Source: an uncultured Clostridia bacterium (lineage in GTDB: Bacteria; Bacillota; Clostridia; Christensenellales; Borkfalkiaceae). Taken from it: 64,000 nt of DNA. A program made the position numbers and the translations under genes. Positions 50,433 to 59,434 of this stretch are shown here, in pieces; within the stretch, counting starts at the first letter, position 1, and every line of letters starts with the position of its first letter. The notes under the pieces are model-generated. The model was not told where the DNA came from. It saw only the letters and a list, made by a program, of their open reading frames with translations, and did no database searches. The stretch covers positions 1 to 64,000 of the forward strand of contig CANPZW010000006.1 in the NCBI GenBank assembly GCA_947589385.1. Reading direction: 5' to 3'.

Positions 50433-51756
50433 AAACCACCTTTATCCTGTCGTTTGAAAGCCCGAACGTCTTACCCTGTGAAAGCGCTTTTACGCTCCTT
50501 TCCGTAATTTTTTCGCCCGCGGCGCATATGGGTATGCACGGAGGGGCGATACCTGCGTTCGCCCCGCACGTTCTGCCGACGGCGTCTTTAAGCTCCACCC
50601 ATTCGCTTGGGCTGCGCAGCGCGTCCAGAAAGCTGCGTCCGCACTCGGCGGAAATTTCAAACGTCCTTTTACGGTAGCTGCCGCCGAATTTTTTATCCGT
50701 CAGAACGGCTTTAAGCCTGTCGCTTAAAATACCGATATCCTCTTCTTGAACCATGGGCGAAAGATAGAACAAAACATACCTTCCGTCCGAAAATTCGCAA
50801 TATATACCCGACTTTTCCAGCTCTGCGGCTACTATGTCGGCGGAAATCCCGTACGGGCTGCAATCTATCGCAAGCTTCGCCCAATCGCCGCTTTCATAAA
50901 CGGTAAAAAACTTATCTTTGCGGATTACGAGCGCCGCTTTTTCCGCTTCCGATACAAGCGAAGGGTGATTTGCGAGAAATTTGACGCCGTATTCCACGGA
51001 AGCCATAATCGGATAGCTGGGCGAAGTGGTGCGGAAAATACCAAGCCCTTCTTCCACCTCGGGGACAAGCCCGCAGTTTACGTTAAGCACAGCGCCCTGT
51101 GTAAGCGTGCAAAGGGTTTTATGCGCGCCATCTACCCAAATGTCGGAATACGTCCCCGCATATTTTCCCCTTTCGCCGAAAGCAAGGTGCGCGCCGTGCG
51201 CGCCGTCGGTAACCAAAAGCCCGCCGCGCGGCTTAATTATACGGGAATATTCTTCAAGCGGCGCGATATTGCCGTAATAATCGGGGCTGACGGCGACCAT
51301 TCCCGCAATGCCGCCGTCCTCTTTAAATAACCTCTCTACCGCCGCGGGTTCGGGCGGAAGCATTATCCCGTCCTTGATTTTTCCCTGAACGATTATAGGC
51401 TCTACACCGAAAAGCCTGCACGCGTTCCACACGCTTTTGTGGCTTATGCGCGGCACTATTAACTTTTTTCCGCGCTTTGAGGCGGCGAAAATCATCGCCA
51501 TTATTCCCGAGGACGACCCGTCCGTAAGGAAATAGGATTTTTTTGCGCCGAGAATTTCCGCGACGTCCCTCTGCGCGGAGGCTATAACTCCGTCCGGGTC
51601 GGAAAGGTTGTCCGACCAGCTCAATTCGGTGACGTCCAGCTCGGCGGCGGGGAAAAATTCGGAAAATTCCCCCCTGCCCTTGTGCCCCGGCATATGAAAG
51701 GCTTTGCAGACCTTTGCATATTCTTTAAGGCGGCGGTATATATGATATTCGTACAT
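50422..51756 (-). CDS. Orn/Lys/Arg decarboxylase family protein (YaaO-like)
   Basis: PLP-dependent fold-type I decarboxylase of the short Gram-positive type. FHMPGHKGRGEF near residue 20, LTDGSSSGIMAMIFAA for phosphate binding, VSPDYYGNIAPLEEY, and the PLP Lys in DIWVDGAHKTLCTLTQGA with Asp in LLVTDGAHGAHLAFG. Length 444. In Bacillus the equivalent gene precedes tmk. The substrate (arginine, lysine or ornithine) cannot be assigned from sequence. It begins 19 bases after lysS. Confidence 0.9.
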   Translation of the reverse strand: MYEYHIYRRLKEYAKVCKAFHMPGHKGRGEFSEFFPAAELDVTELSWSDNLSDPDGVIASAQRDVAEILGAKKSYFLTDGSSSGIMAMIFAASKRGKKLIVPRISHKSVWNACRLFGVEPIIVQGKIKDGIMLPPEPAAVERLFKEDGGIAGMVAVSPDYYGNIAPLEEYSRIIKPRGGLLVTDGAHGAHLAFGERGKYAGTYSDIWVDGAHKTLCTLTQGAVLNVNCGLVPEVEEGLGIFRTTSPSYPIMASVEYGVKFLANHPSLVSEAEKAALVIRKDKFFTVYESGDWAKLAIDCSPYGISADIVAAELEKSGIYCEFSDGRYVLFYLSPMVQEEDIGILSDRLKAVLTDKKFGGSYRKRTFEISAECGRSFLDALRSPSEWVELKDAVGRTCGANAGIAPPCIPICAAGEKITERSVKALSQGKTFGLSNDRIKVVYEG

Positions 51757-51775
51757 TTTCTAATCCGCCCGCGCG

Positions 51776-53293
51776 TCAGCGGCGGGGCTTCATTGTGGGG
51801 AACAACAGCACGTCGCGGATTGTGGGGCTGTCCGTAAGCAGCATTACAAGCCTGTCAACGCCGAAGCCCAGCCCGCCCGTGGGGGGCATGCCGTATTCGA
51901 GAGCGGTGATAAATTCCTCGTCAACCTGCGCGTTGCAGTTGGGCTCCTGGCGTCTTTTTTCCTCTACCTGCTTTACAAAACGCTGTTTTTGGTCTATCGG
52001 GTCGTTTAATTCGGAAAAGGCGTTGCCAAATTCGTGGCCGCAGATGAAATATTCGAATCTTTGGGTAAACAGCGGTTCATTCTCCTTGCGCTTTGCAAGG
52101 GGAGAATTTTCCACGGGATAATCGTAAATGAAAGTGGGCTGGATAAGCTTTTCCTCCACAAACGCGTCGAACAGCGCCGCAAGCACGTGCCCGCGGGTAG
52201 CTTCCGCACCCTCTTTGACCTCCGCGTTAAGCGATTTCGCGCACGCACGCGCGTCCTCGTCGCTCTTCCACGAATCGTAATCCGCGCCGCAATATTTTTT
52301 GACGGCTTCCTTCATGGTAAGCCTTTGCCATTTGCCGCCGAAATCTATCTCCGTGCCCTGATAAACGATTTTTTCCGAGCCGCAGACATTCCGCGCAACC
52401 GTCTTGTACATATCCTCCACAAGGTCCATTACGTCAAAATAATCGGCGTAAGAACAATATGCCTCGATAGTCGTAAATTCGGGATTATGGAAAGCGTCCA
52501 TTCCCTCGTTGCGGAAAATTCTTCCCACTTCGTAAACACGTTCAAACCCGCCCACTATGCACCTTTTTAAGTACAGTTCGGTTTCGATGCGCAGATACAT
52601 GTCTATATCCAGCGCGTTATGGTGCGTTTTGAAAGGTCGCGCCGAAGCGCCTATTTCCAGAGTGTTGAGAACGGGCGTATCCACTTCGAGGAAACCCTTT
52701 CCGTCAAGGTAAGCCCGCAGTTCGCGCAGTATCTGCGAACGCTTTATAAACGCGCTCTTGACCTCGGGATTGACGATAAGGTCAAGGTCGCGCTGGCGGT
52801 AGCGGATATCTGGGTCTTTAAGCCCGTGCTGCTTTTCGGGCAGGGGCAAAAGACACTTGGAAAGCATCTCTATATGGCTGCAATGCACGGAAATTTCGCC
52901 CGTCTGGGTTTTGAAAACATAGCCTTTAAGCCCTAAAATATCGCCTAAATCGTAGTCCTTTTTGAACGCGGCATAATCGTCCTCGCCCACGTCGTCGCGG
53001 CGGACGTATATCTGGATTTGCCCCGCGCCGTCCTGTATGTGCGAGAATGAAGCCTTGCCCATAACCCTGCGGGACATAAGTCTGCCGGCAAGGCTGACTT
53101 CCTTGCCTTCCAGCTTTTCGAAGTTGTCGATAACCTCTTTTGAATTGTGGGTTACGCCGTATTTGACTTTTACGAAGGGGTCGTTGCCCTCCGAAACGAG
53201 TTTTTGAAGTTTTTCGCGGCGGATGACCGCCTGTTCGGCGAGGCGTTCCGCCTCTTCCGCTTCCGTAAGCGGTGTATCGTTGATTTCTGTCAT
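51776..53293 (-). CDS. lysS: Lysyl-tRNA synthetase, class II
   Basis: Charges tRNA-Lys. The N-terminal OB-fold anticodon domain (VSLAGRLMSRRVMGKASF) is followed by the class II core: motif 1 GFLEVDTPVLN, motif 2 FERVYEVGRIFRNEGMDAFHNPEFT, motif 3 GGLGFGVDRLVMLLTDSPTIRDVLLFP. A short charged N-terminal extension precedes the OB fold. Length 505 is normal. It lies 19 bases after greA, as in many Firmicutes. Confidence 0.97.
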   Translation of the reverse strand: MTEINDTPLTEAEEAERLAEQAVIRREKLQKLVSEGNDPFVKVKYGVTHNSKEVIDNFEKLEGKEVSLAGRLMSRRVMGKASFSHIQDGAGQIQIYVRRDDVGEDDYAAFKKDYDLGDILGLKGYVFKTQTGEISVHCSHIEMLSKCLLPLPEKQHGLKDPDIRYRQRDLDLIVNPEVKSAFIKRSQILRELRAYLDGKGFLEVDTPVLNTLEIGASARPFKTHHNALDIDMYLRIETELYLKRCIVGGFERVYEVGRIFRNEGMDAFHNPEFTTIEAYCSYADYFDVMDLVEDMYKTVARNVCGSEKIVYQGTEIDFGGKWQRLTMKEAVKKYCGADYDSWKSDEDARACAKSLNAEVKEGAEATRGHVLAALFDAFVEEKLIQPTFIYDYPVENSPLAKRKENEPLFTQRFEYFICGHEFGNAFSELNDPIDQKQRFVKQVEEKRRQEPNCNAQVDEEFITALEYGMPPTGGLGFGVDRLVMLLTDSPTIRDVLLFPTMKPRR

Positions 53294-53312
53294 AATTCGA
53301 TTCCGTAAAATG

Positions 53313-53783
53313 TTACTTTATTGCCTTGATTTTAAGAAAATATGAGCTGCCGTCGGGACATTTTACTTCTACCCTGTTGCCCACTTTCTTGCGCAAAAGC
53401 GCCGCGCCGACGGGGGATTCGACGGATATTTTGTTGTTGATGGCGTCAACTTCCGTGACAGAGGTTATGGTATAAACGTCCTCTTCGCCCAAACCCTCGT
53501 CGAAAACGGTTACCACGCTGCCGAGGTGCACGTAGCTGGTGTCCGCGACCTCTTCGCGGATATCGGCGTTCTTTATTTTATATTCAAGCTCTGCGATTTT
53601 GCCCTCGTTGGAGCGCTGTTCCTCGCGGGCGGCGTCGTATTCGGCGTTTTCGGAAAGGTCGCCGTGGCTTCTCGCTTCGGCAATTCTCTCTATAATCTCC
53701 TGACGCTTAACCTTGACAAGATAGTCAAGTTCCTTTTTCAAATCCTCGTAATTTTTTTGGGTCATTACAATAAGCTCTGACAT
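53313..53783 (-). CDS. greA: Transcription elongation factor GreA
   Basis: Stimulates transcript cleavage by stalled RNA polymerase. The N-terminal coiled coil (YEDLKKELDYLVKVKRQEIIERIAEARSHGDLSENAEYDAARE) carries the acidic DLSENAEYD tip; the C-terminal FKBP-like domain ends in NRVEVKCPDGSSYFLKIKAI. The ATG at 53783 follows AGAGGT and gives the usual length near 157; the track's longer start lies in the terminator region. Confidence 0.96.
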   Translation of the reverse strand: MSELIVMTQKNYEDLKKELDYLVKVKRQEIIERIAEARSHGDLSENAEYDAAREEQRSNEGKIAELEYKIKNADIREEVADTSYVHLGSVVTVFDEGLGEEDVYTITSVTEVDAINNKISVESPVGAALLRKKVGNRVEVKCPDGSSYFLKIKAIK

Positions 53784-53814
53784 GGTTTTACCTCTGAGAT
53801 AGAAATTGAATAAA

Positions 53815-53851
53815 CAAAAGTGATTCCGAGGCATACGGAATCACGCTTTTG
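53815..53851 (-). terminator. Terminator between aminotransferase gene and greA
   Basis: acaaaag-tgattccg / cggaatca-c-gcttttgt, 7-base loop, T-rich tail on the minus strand. It separates the lrp-aminotransferase unit from greA-lysS. Confidence 0.8.
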
Positions 53852-53931
53852 TCGTAACCTTATTATATGGTTTAAGTTTTTATTTGTCAACCCTTTGGCA
53901 TAGAATTTAACGCCGCGCGGCGGGCAAAAAT

Positions 53932-55095
53932 TTATTTTTTCAGAAATTCCCTTATCCTTTCGACCGCCTCGTTGAGCTGGCTCATCGAGGTTGCGTAACT
54001 GCACCTTATGAAATTTTTGCCCGCACTGCCGAACGCGCCGCCCGGAACGACGGCAAGCTTCTTTTCGTCGAGCAGGGCGCTCGCAAATGTTTCGCCGTCC
54101 ATTCCCGTGCTTTCCACCGAGGCGAAAATATAAAACGCGCCCTTGGGCATAAAGCAGGAAAGCCCCAGCGAATTAAGCGAATTGGCAAGGAATTTGCCCC
54201 GCCTTGAATACTCTTCCCGCATTTCTATAACGGAAGAAAAGTCGTCGGCAAAGCCCTCTTTCAACGCCGCAACCGCCGCCCTTTGGCTTACGTTGGGGGC
54301 GCAAAGGATTGTGTATTGATGGATTTTGAACATAGCTTCGTCTATTTCCCGCGGGGCGCAGACAAAACCGACGCGCCAGCCCGTCATAGCGAAAGCCTTG
54401 GAAAATCCGCCTATATATACGGTGCGCTCCGCCATTCCGGGCAACGAAGCTATGGAAAAATGCTTGCCCACATAGGTCAGTTCGGCGTAAATTTCGTCCG
54501 AAATAACCAACAGGTCGTGCTTCACTATTACGGGCACTATGGCTTCCAGCTGCTCTTTCGTCATAATTGCGCCCGTCGGGTTGTTGGGGAAGGGCAAAAT
54601 AAGCGCTTTCGTGCGGGGCGTTATGCATTTTTCAAGCATTTCGGGGGTCAGAATAAAGTCATTTTCCGCCGTACACTGCACGCCGACGGGAGTTCCGCCC
54701 GCAAGGGTCACCGTGGGAGAATAGGAAACGTACGAAGGCTCCGGCACGAGAATCTCATCCCCAACTTCGCAGATTGCGCGGAGAGTTAAATCTATCGCCT
54801 CGCTCGCGCCGACGGTCACAAGGATTCTGTCGGCGGGATATTCCACGGCAAAGCGTTCGCGCAGGTAGCGCGAAATAAGTTCGCGCAGTTCGGGAAGTCC
54901 GCGGTTGCCCGTGTATTGCGTATATCCGAGCTGTATGGAGCGAATTGCGGCGTCGCGCACGTTCCACGGAGTAATAAAGTCGGGCTCGCCCACGCCGAGG
55001 GAAATCGCCCCCTCCATTTTTGTGACTATATCGAAAAATTTTCTTATGCCGCTGGGTTGTAAAGCGCCCGCGCGGGAATTAACGAATTTTCTCAT
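53932..55095 (-). CDS. Class I/II pyridoxal-phosphate aminotransferase
   Basis: AspC/PatA-type aminotransferase of fold type I. SLGVGEPDFITPWNVRDAA near residue 32, Asn of LPFPNNPTGAIM, Asp and Tyr of VISDEIYAELTY, the PLP Lys of YIGGFSKAFAMTGWRVGF, and the carboxylate-binding Arg in FIRCSYATS. Length 387. It is 27 bases after an Lrp-type regulator gene. The amino donor and acceptor cannot be assigned; aromatic or branched-chain use would suit supply of iorAB. Confidence 0.92.
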   Translation of the reverse strand: MRKFVNSRAGALQPSGIRKFFDIVTKMEGAISLGVGEPDFITPWNVRDAAIRSIQLGYTQYTGNRGLPELRELISRYLRERFAVEYPADRILVTVGASEAIDLTLRAICEVGDEILVPEPSYVSYSPTVTLAGGTPVGVQCTAENDFILTPEMLEKCITPRTKALILPFPNNPTGAIMTKEQLEAIVPVIVKHDLLVISDEIYAELTYVGKHFSIASLPGMAERTVYIGGFSKAFAMTGWRVGFVCAPREIDEAMFKIHQYTILCAPNVSQRAAVAALKEGFADDFSSVIEMREEYSRRGKFLANSLNSLGLSCFMPKGAFYIFASVESTGMDGETFASALLDEKKLAVVPGGAFGSAGKNFIRCSYATSMSQLNEAVERIREFLKK

Positions 55096-55122
55096 AATAA
55101 TACCCGTATTCGGAACAAAACT

Positions 55123-55611
55123 TTACGCCTGCACGCTCAATCTGTCGTCGTCGCCGCTTTTTATCGTAGCGCCCTCTACCTTGTACTTCTTTAAAATGAA
55201 GTGCGTGGATGTGGAAATTACCGTGTTGCAAGTGCATATCTTTTCGGAAACGAAGCGCGAAACAGCGCCCATCGAGTTGCCGCGCACTATTACCACAAGG
55301 TCGTACCCGCCGCTGACGAGGTATAAATTTTTTACCTCGCTGTAAGCGACTATTTCCTGCGCAAGCTTCTGATAGCCGTGCCCACGCTGCAAGTCAACCT
55401 TGACTTCTATGAACGCTTCGACGGCGTTTTCGTCCAGCTCATCCGTGTTCAGGATAGTAGTATATCCCGCAATAATTCCGCTGTCTTCAAGGGCGCGTAT
55501 GCGGGTTTTTACCTCTTCAATGGTCATACCGACGGCTGCGGCAATTTTTTCCGGCGTGAGGCGGGAGTCCGCCCGCAGAACTTCGAGAATATCCTTATCT
55601 GTCTTCTTCAT
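55123..55611 (-). CDS. Lrp/AsnC-family transcriptional regulator
   Basis: N-terminal winged HTH (ILEVLRADSRLTPEKIAAAVGMTIEEVKTRIRALEDSGII) and C-terminal RAM domain (VKNLYLVSGGYDLVVIVRGNSMGAVSRFVSEKI). Length 162. AAAGGATGG precedes the ATG. Cotranscribed with the aminotransferase, it probably senses an amino acid and controls this unit. Confidence 0.93.
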   Translation of the reverse strand: MKKTDKDILEVLRADSRLTPEKIAAAVGMTIEEVKTRIRALEDSGIIAGYTTILNTDELDENAVEAFIEVKVDLQRGHGYQKLAQEIVAYSEVKNLYLVSGGYDLVVIVRGNSMGAVSRFVSEKICTCNTVISTSTHFILKKYKVEGATIKSGDDDRLSVQA

Positions 55612-55701
55612 AAAATACCATCCTTTATAATTAGGTGCGGAACAACCGCTGCATTTATTTTAACTTTTTAAAATATCGTTGTCAATATATTTGAAAAATA
55701 T

Positions 55702-55730
55702 TTGCGGTCCGCGGCGTATTTTTGTATAAT
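55702..55730 (+). promoter_or_regulatory. Promoter abutting the start of the 55737 gene
   Basis: TTGCGG, 17-base spacer, TATAAT. The expected start point is at or next to the ATG at 55737, so the mRNA may be leaderless. Confidence 0.55.
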
Positions 55731-55736
55731 TATGAT

Positions 55737-55997
55737 ATGTTTAAAATCTGGGCGAAAATAATTAAGGACGAAAAGATATTGAAACAGCTTACTTATGAGC
55801 GCGAGGGGAAGATAATATACTCGCAATTTTTCAACTATCTTACGGACATTTGCGAAGGGTTGGACATCGCCACCCCCGTGCTTTTGAAAACGCACATATT
55901 CAATTACGCCAAATTCGGCACGGTGCGTTTTCTGCCGCGCGATTTCACGGAAACGCCGGGCTTCGATAAACTTGTCCTCGACAATATAAAGCTTTGA
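55737..55997 (+). CDS. Small conserved-looking hypothetical protein
   Basis: 86 residues, soluble, basic-acidic mix (FKIWAKIIKDEKILKQLTYE), with FLPRDFTETPGFDKLVLDNI at the C-terminus. I recall similar unnamed proteins in Clostridia, but no function. No ribosome site is present. The track's TTG start is inside the -10 box, so the ATG at 55737 is preferred. A hairpin follows the stop after 26 bases. Confidence 0.7.
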   Translation: MFKIWAKIIKDEKILKQLTYEREGKIIYSQFFNYLTDICEGLDIATPVLLKTHIFNYAKFGTVRFLPRDFTETPGFDKLVLDNIKL

Positions 55998-56022
55998 CCT
56001 TAAAAAATGAATACATACCGCG

Positions 56023-56054
56023 TGAAAGCCCCATACTTGCAGTATGAGGCTTTC
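56023..56054 (+). terminator. Hairpin after the 55737 gene
   Basis: tgaaagcc / ggctttca with inner catac / gtatg arms and one mismatch. The U tract is poor, so its efficiency is doubtful. Confidence 0.5.
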
Positions 56055-56253
56055 ATGTAATTTATGTGTAATTATACTTGTATTCCTTGCGATATGCGGA
56101 GGAATTTTCGCCTTTTCGGGCTTTAATCTCCTGCTGTTTTTAAGCTTTTACAACTATGTTATTTACAGAAGCATTTTGGCAATAGGGCTTGTCGCGGCGC
56201 TGTTTACCGTGTATGCCCTGCTCGTTTTCAAACCGTTCAAAGGGCTTAAATAA
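56044..56253 (+). CDS. Possible small two-helix membrane protein
   Basis: Up to 69 residues, with two hydrophobic helices (VIILVFLAICGGIFAFSGFN and SILAIGLVAALFTVYALLVF). The pattern recalls the DUF378 small membrane proteins, but the match is loose. The ATG at 56044 falls inside a hairpin and has no ribosome site; the true start may lie further in. It is kept because of the long clean hydrophobic pattern and because nothing else fills this stretch. Confidence 0.4.
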   Translation: MRLSCNLCVIILVFLAICGGIFAFSGFNLLLFLSFYNYVIYRSILAIGLVAALFTVYALLVFKPFKGLK

Positions 56254-56301
56254 TTTTTTGCGTACTACCGTCTTTTGCGCTTTGCAGACGCGGAAAACGC
56301 G

Positions 56302-57288
56302 CTACGTATTCGATATTTTTACGCTTGCGCCCGTGTCGGCGTCCTGATACATCACCCAAAAGCCCTCCCCTTTGCCGCCTACGGGCAGGAAAGAAGCGAA
56401 GTTTTCCATGCTTTCGGGCGGGGCGGAGGCATTGTCGGAGGGCACTCCGTAACAGAGATACCGCGGCGTACCCGCCGAACGCAGTACGCCGAAAACGTAA
56501 AATTTTCCGTCGCCGTAGCCTATTTTTACCCATTCCGAACTTTCTATCGCGTTTTCGAGTTCGTTGCAGTGCGGATAAGCCGACAGCAGCCCCTCGACTT
56601 CGCGTTTCATTCGGTCGTAGAAACCGCCGCGGGCGAGTTCCGATGTTCCTTTTTCGACAGGGCAAGCACCCTTCTCATCCTTGAATAGTTCGCCCCCGTC
56701 TTCTTCTTTCGGCGCACCTTCGCATACAGGCTCACCGCTTTCATCAGTTTTGTCGAATTCATAATAGTTTGCCTCCGCTATCGCTTCGTCCTCATATTCC
56801 GTAGGAATGTTTTGCGGGGTATGTATTCCGTTATCCCCCCTTTCGGCCGGAGCGGAATTTTCGGCCTCTTCTATATCCGCTTTGACCGCGGAAGCCTCTC
56901 CCCCGCCGTATGCGGGCTTTATCATTTCGGCGCGTTCTATTTCGCTTTTAAGCCCGAAAACGGCGCTTTGGAAATTCCCGCAGACAGCGGAAGCCAAAAG
57001 CTGCACGCTTCCGTTCACATAACATACGACCGCGGCGAAACCCGCGCCCGTATCGAGGTCGGACTGACCTTCGAAAAATCCGTTTTCGATTATTTCAGAA
57101 TGTACGCCGTCCGAAATTGCGGCTACGTACCTGCCCTCGGTAAGCGGCGCAAAGTTGATAAGCTTTACTTCCACCCTTAAACTCCGGGAATACTTTTCCG
57201 CCTTAACAAGTCCCGAAAGCGCTCCGCCGTCCGCGGAAAAACCGTCTTTCAAGCCCTTTATCACGGCAATGCTTTTCGTATAGCTCAT
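56302..57288 (-). CDS. Hypothetical protein with acidic linker, conserved ends
   Basis: 328 residues, no signal peptide. Residues 1-130 are a beta-rich domain (VEVKLINFAPLTEGRYVAAIS). Residues 130-225 are an acidic, low-complexity linker. The last 100 residues (GFYDRMKREVEGLL..KIGYGDGKFYVFGVL..YLCYGVPSDNA..GEGFWVMYQDADTG) form a domain I have seen in many unnamed clostridial proteins. No ribosome site is clear. Function unknown; it could bind a partner through the ends with the linker as spacer. Confidence 0.8.
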   Translation of the reverse strand: MSYTKSIAVIKGLKDGFSADGGALSGLVKAEKYSRSLRVEVKLINFAPLTEGRYVAAISDGVHSEIIENGFFEGQSDLDTGAGFAAVVCYVNGSVQLLASAVCGNFQSAVFGLKSEIERAEMIKPAYGGGEASAVKADIEEAENSAPAERGDNGIHTPQNIPTEYEDEAIAEANYYEFDKTDESGEPVCEGAPKEEDGGELFKDEKGACPVEKGTSELARGGFYDRMKREVEGLLSAYPHCNELENAIESSEWVKIGYGDGKFYVFGVLRSAGTPRYLCYGVPSDNASAPPESMENFASFLPVGGKGEGFWVMYQDADTGASVKISNT

Positions 57289-57386
57289 ATCGGTTATATC
57301 ATATAATTGAAATTATCATAATTTATGACAAAAATTGTAAAATTAAATCTTTTTTTAAACTTTTTAAGTCAATTTTTTAAAGCCGA

Positions 57387-57415
57387 TTGCAATTTTTCTG
57401 CGGCGGAAATATAAT
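57387..57415 (+). promoter_or_regulatory. Sigma-A promoter of pckG
   Basis: TTGCAA, 17-base spacer, TATAAT, about 20 bases before the AAGGAGT ribosome site. Confidence 0.7.
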
Positions 57416-57450
57416 GTTAGCTGAACGCTGAGATATAAGGAGTAAAAAAA

Positions 57451-59262
57451 TTGAAACCTACCGAAAACAAAAAAGTTCTCGACTTTGTAGAAAAAAGCGC
57501 CGAACTTGCCCAGCCTGACGAAATCGTTTGGATTGACGGCAGCGAGGCACAAACCGCCGAACTTAAAGCCAAAGCGGTAAAAAGCGGAGAACTGATAAAG
57601 CTGAACGAAAAACTATTGCCCGACTGCTACCTTCACCGCACCAAGGTGAACGACGTGGCGAGGGTAGAGGACAGAACGTTTATCTGCACTAAAAAGCGGG
57701 AGGACGCCGGTCCCATAAACTATTGGATGGACCCCAAACAAGCTTACGAGCTGACAAGCGAGATTGCCCGCGGCAGCATGAAAGGCAAAACCATGTACGT
57801 CATTCCTTACTCTATGGGCGTAGTCGGCAGCGACTTCGCAAAGATAGGGATAGAGGTCACCGATTCGGTTTACGTGGTTCTCAACATGAACATAATGACG
57901 AGGGTCGGAAACGCCTGCCTGAAAGCTTTGGGAAAGGACGGCGACTTTATTAAGGGCTTCCACGCAAGCTGCGACATAGACGCCGAAAAGCGTTACATTA
58001 TGCACTTCCCCGAGGACAATACGATAATTTCCGTAAACTCTGCTTACGGCGGCAACGTGCTTTTAGGGAAAAAGTGCTTCGCACTGCGCATAGCGTCCTA
58101 TCTTGGGCGCACGGAGGGCTGGATGGCGGAGCATATGCTTATTCTGGGCGTAACCTTCCCCGACGGCGAAAAGAAATACGTGGCGGCGGCATTCCCCTCG
58201 GCTTGCGGAAAAACCAACCTTGCAATGCTTATCCCTCCCGAACACTACCTTAAAAAAGGCTATAAGGTGGAATGTGTGGGCGACGACATAGCTTGGATAC
58301 GCGTGGGCGCAGACGGCAGGCTTTGGGCTGTAAACCCCGAAAACGGCTTTTTCGGCGTAGCTCCCGGGACGAACGAACATTCAAATTACAACGCGTTGCA
58401 ATCCACAAAACGCGGCACGATTTTCACGAACGTCGCTTTGAATACCGACGATATGACGGTTTGGTGGGAAGGTTTGACGAAAGAACTTCCCCAACACGTC
58501 ATCGACTGGACGGGCAAACCTTGGAATCCCGAAAAATTCGATAAAAAGGATAAATCCACCTGCGCCGCCCATCCCAACAGCCGCTTTACCGCGCCGGCAA
58601 AGAACTGCCCTTGCGTTTCGCCCGACTTCGATTCGCTTACGGGCGTGCCCCTTTCCGCGATAATCTTCGGCGGCAGAAGAGCTTCCACTACCCCCCTCGT
58701 TTATCAGTCGCGCGATTGGAACCACGGCGTATTCGTAGGCTCGGCAATGTCGTCGGAAACGACTGCCGCGGCGGCGGGCGCGACTGGCGTTTTAAGGCAC
58801 GACCCCATGGCGATGAAGCCCTTTGCGGGCTACCATATGGGCGATTACTTCGCGCACTGGATAGAGATGGGAAAAAAGGTGAAAAACCCACCCAAAATTT
58901 TCAACGTAAACTGGTTCAGGCAGGATAAGGACGGCAATTTTATGTGGCCCGGGTTCGGCGACAATATGCGCGTCCTCGAATGGATATTAAAGCGGTGCGA
59001 CGGCAAGGTCGGGGCGGAAGAAACGGCTATCGGCTTCGTGCCCCGCGCAGAAGATATCGACCTTTCGGAAATGGACTACGAAATAAGCGCGGGTCATCCC
59101 TTCGGCATAGAGGACCTAAAAGAAATTCTTAAAGTCGATAAATCCCTTTGGGCTGACGAAGCGAAAGAAATTGAGGGATATTACAAGGGCACTATCAAAG
59201 ACAGGATTCCCGCCGAACTTTGGGATTGTCTTGAAACGCTTAAAAACAACTGCAAAAATTAA
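57451..59262 (+). CDS. pckG: Phosphoenolpyruvate carboxykinase (GTP)
   Basis: Interconverts oxaloacetate and PEP with GTP/GDP. The P-loop is AAFPSACGKTNLAMLIPPEH; metal-binding and catalytic segments include GDDIAWIRVGADGRLWAVNPENGFFGVAPGT and IIFGGRRASTTPLVYQSRDW. At 603 residues it is full length for the GTP type, which is less usual in Clostridia than the ATP type. The start is TTG at 57451, eight bases after AAGGAGT; there is no nearby in-frame ATG. In a pectin and amino-acid fermenter it may run toward oxaloacetate. A strong terminator follows. Confidence 0.96.
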   Translation: MKPTENKKVLDFVEKSAELAQPDEIVWIDGSEAQTAELKAKAVKSGELIKLNEKLLPDCYLHRTKVNDVARVEDRTFICTKKREDAGPINYWMDPKQAYELTSEIARGSMKGKTMYVIPYSMGVVGSDFAKIGIEVTDSVYVVLNMNIMTRVGNACLKALGKDGDFIKGFHASCDIDAEKRYIMHFPEDNTIISVNSAYGGNVLLGKKCFALRIASYLGRTEGWMAEHMLILGVTFPDGEKKYVAAAFPSACGKTNLAMLIPPEHYLKKGYKVECVGDDIAWIRVGADGRLWAVNPENGFFGVAPGTNEHSNYNALQSTKRGTIFTNVALNTDDMTVWWEGLTKELPQHVIDWTGKPWNPEKFDKKDKSTCAAHPNSRFTAPAKNCPCVSPDFDSLTGVPLSAIIFGGRRASTTPLVYQSRDWNHGVFVGSAMSSETTAAAAGATGVLRHDPMAMKPFAGYHMGDYFAHWIEMGKKVKNPPKIFNVNWFRQDKDGNFMWPGFGDNMRVLEWILKRCDGKVGAEETAIGFVPRAEDIDLSEMDYEISAGHPFGIEDLKEILKVDKSLWADEAKEIEGYYKGTIKDRIPAELWDCLETLKNNCKN

Positions 59263-59268
59263 CATTGT

Positions 59269-59304
59269 TTTTCCCCGCGGCTTCCGCCGCGGGGAAAATT
59301 TTTA
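59269..59304 (+). terminator. Intrinsic terminator of pckG
   Basis: Perfect 12-bp stem ttttccccgcgg with a 6-base loop followed by a T run, 7 bases past the stop. Confidence 0.88.
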
Positions 59305-59306
59305 AC

Positions 59307-59390
59307 CCGCCATTCCCGCGCCGCAAACGCAGCGAGGAAATTTTTATACCGCCTTTCCCGCGCCGCAAACGCCGCGGAGGAAAATTTTTT
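59307..59390. repeat. Two 42-bp direct repeats downstream of pckG
   Basis: Each unit has ccgccnttcccgcgccgcaa, then acgc, a variable piece and ggaaatttttat-like sequence. Two copies lie head to tail with period 42. They are non-coding and follow the terminator. Confidence 0.65.
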
Positions 59391-59406
59391 TAAATTCAGT
59401 AGATTT

Positions 59407-59434
59407 TTGTAAAAATTTATGATACACTTATAAT
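59407..59434 (+). promoter_or_regulatory. Promoter of the 59500 gene
   Basis: TTGTAA, 16-base spacer, TATAAT, 66 bases upstream of the ATG. Confidence 0.55.
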
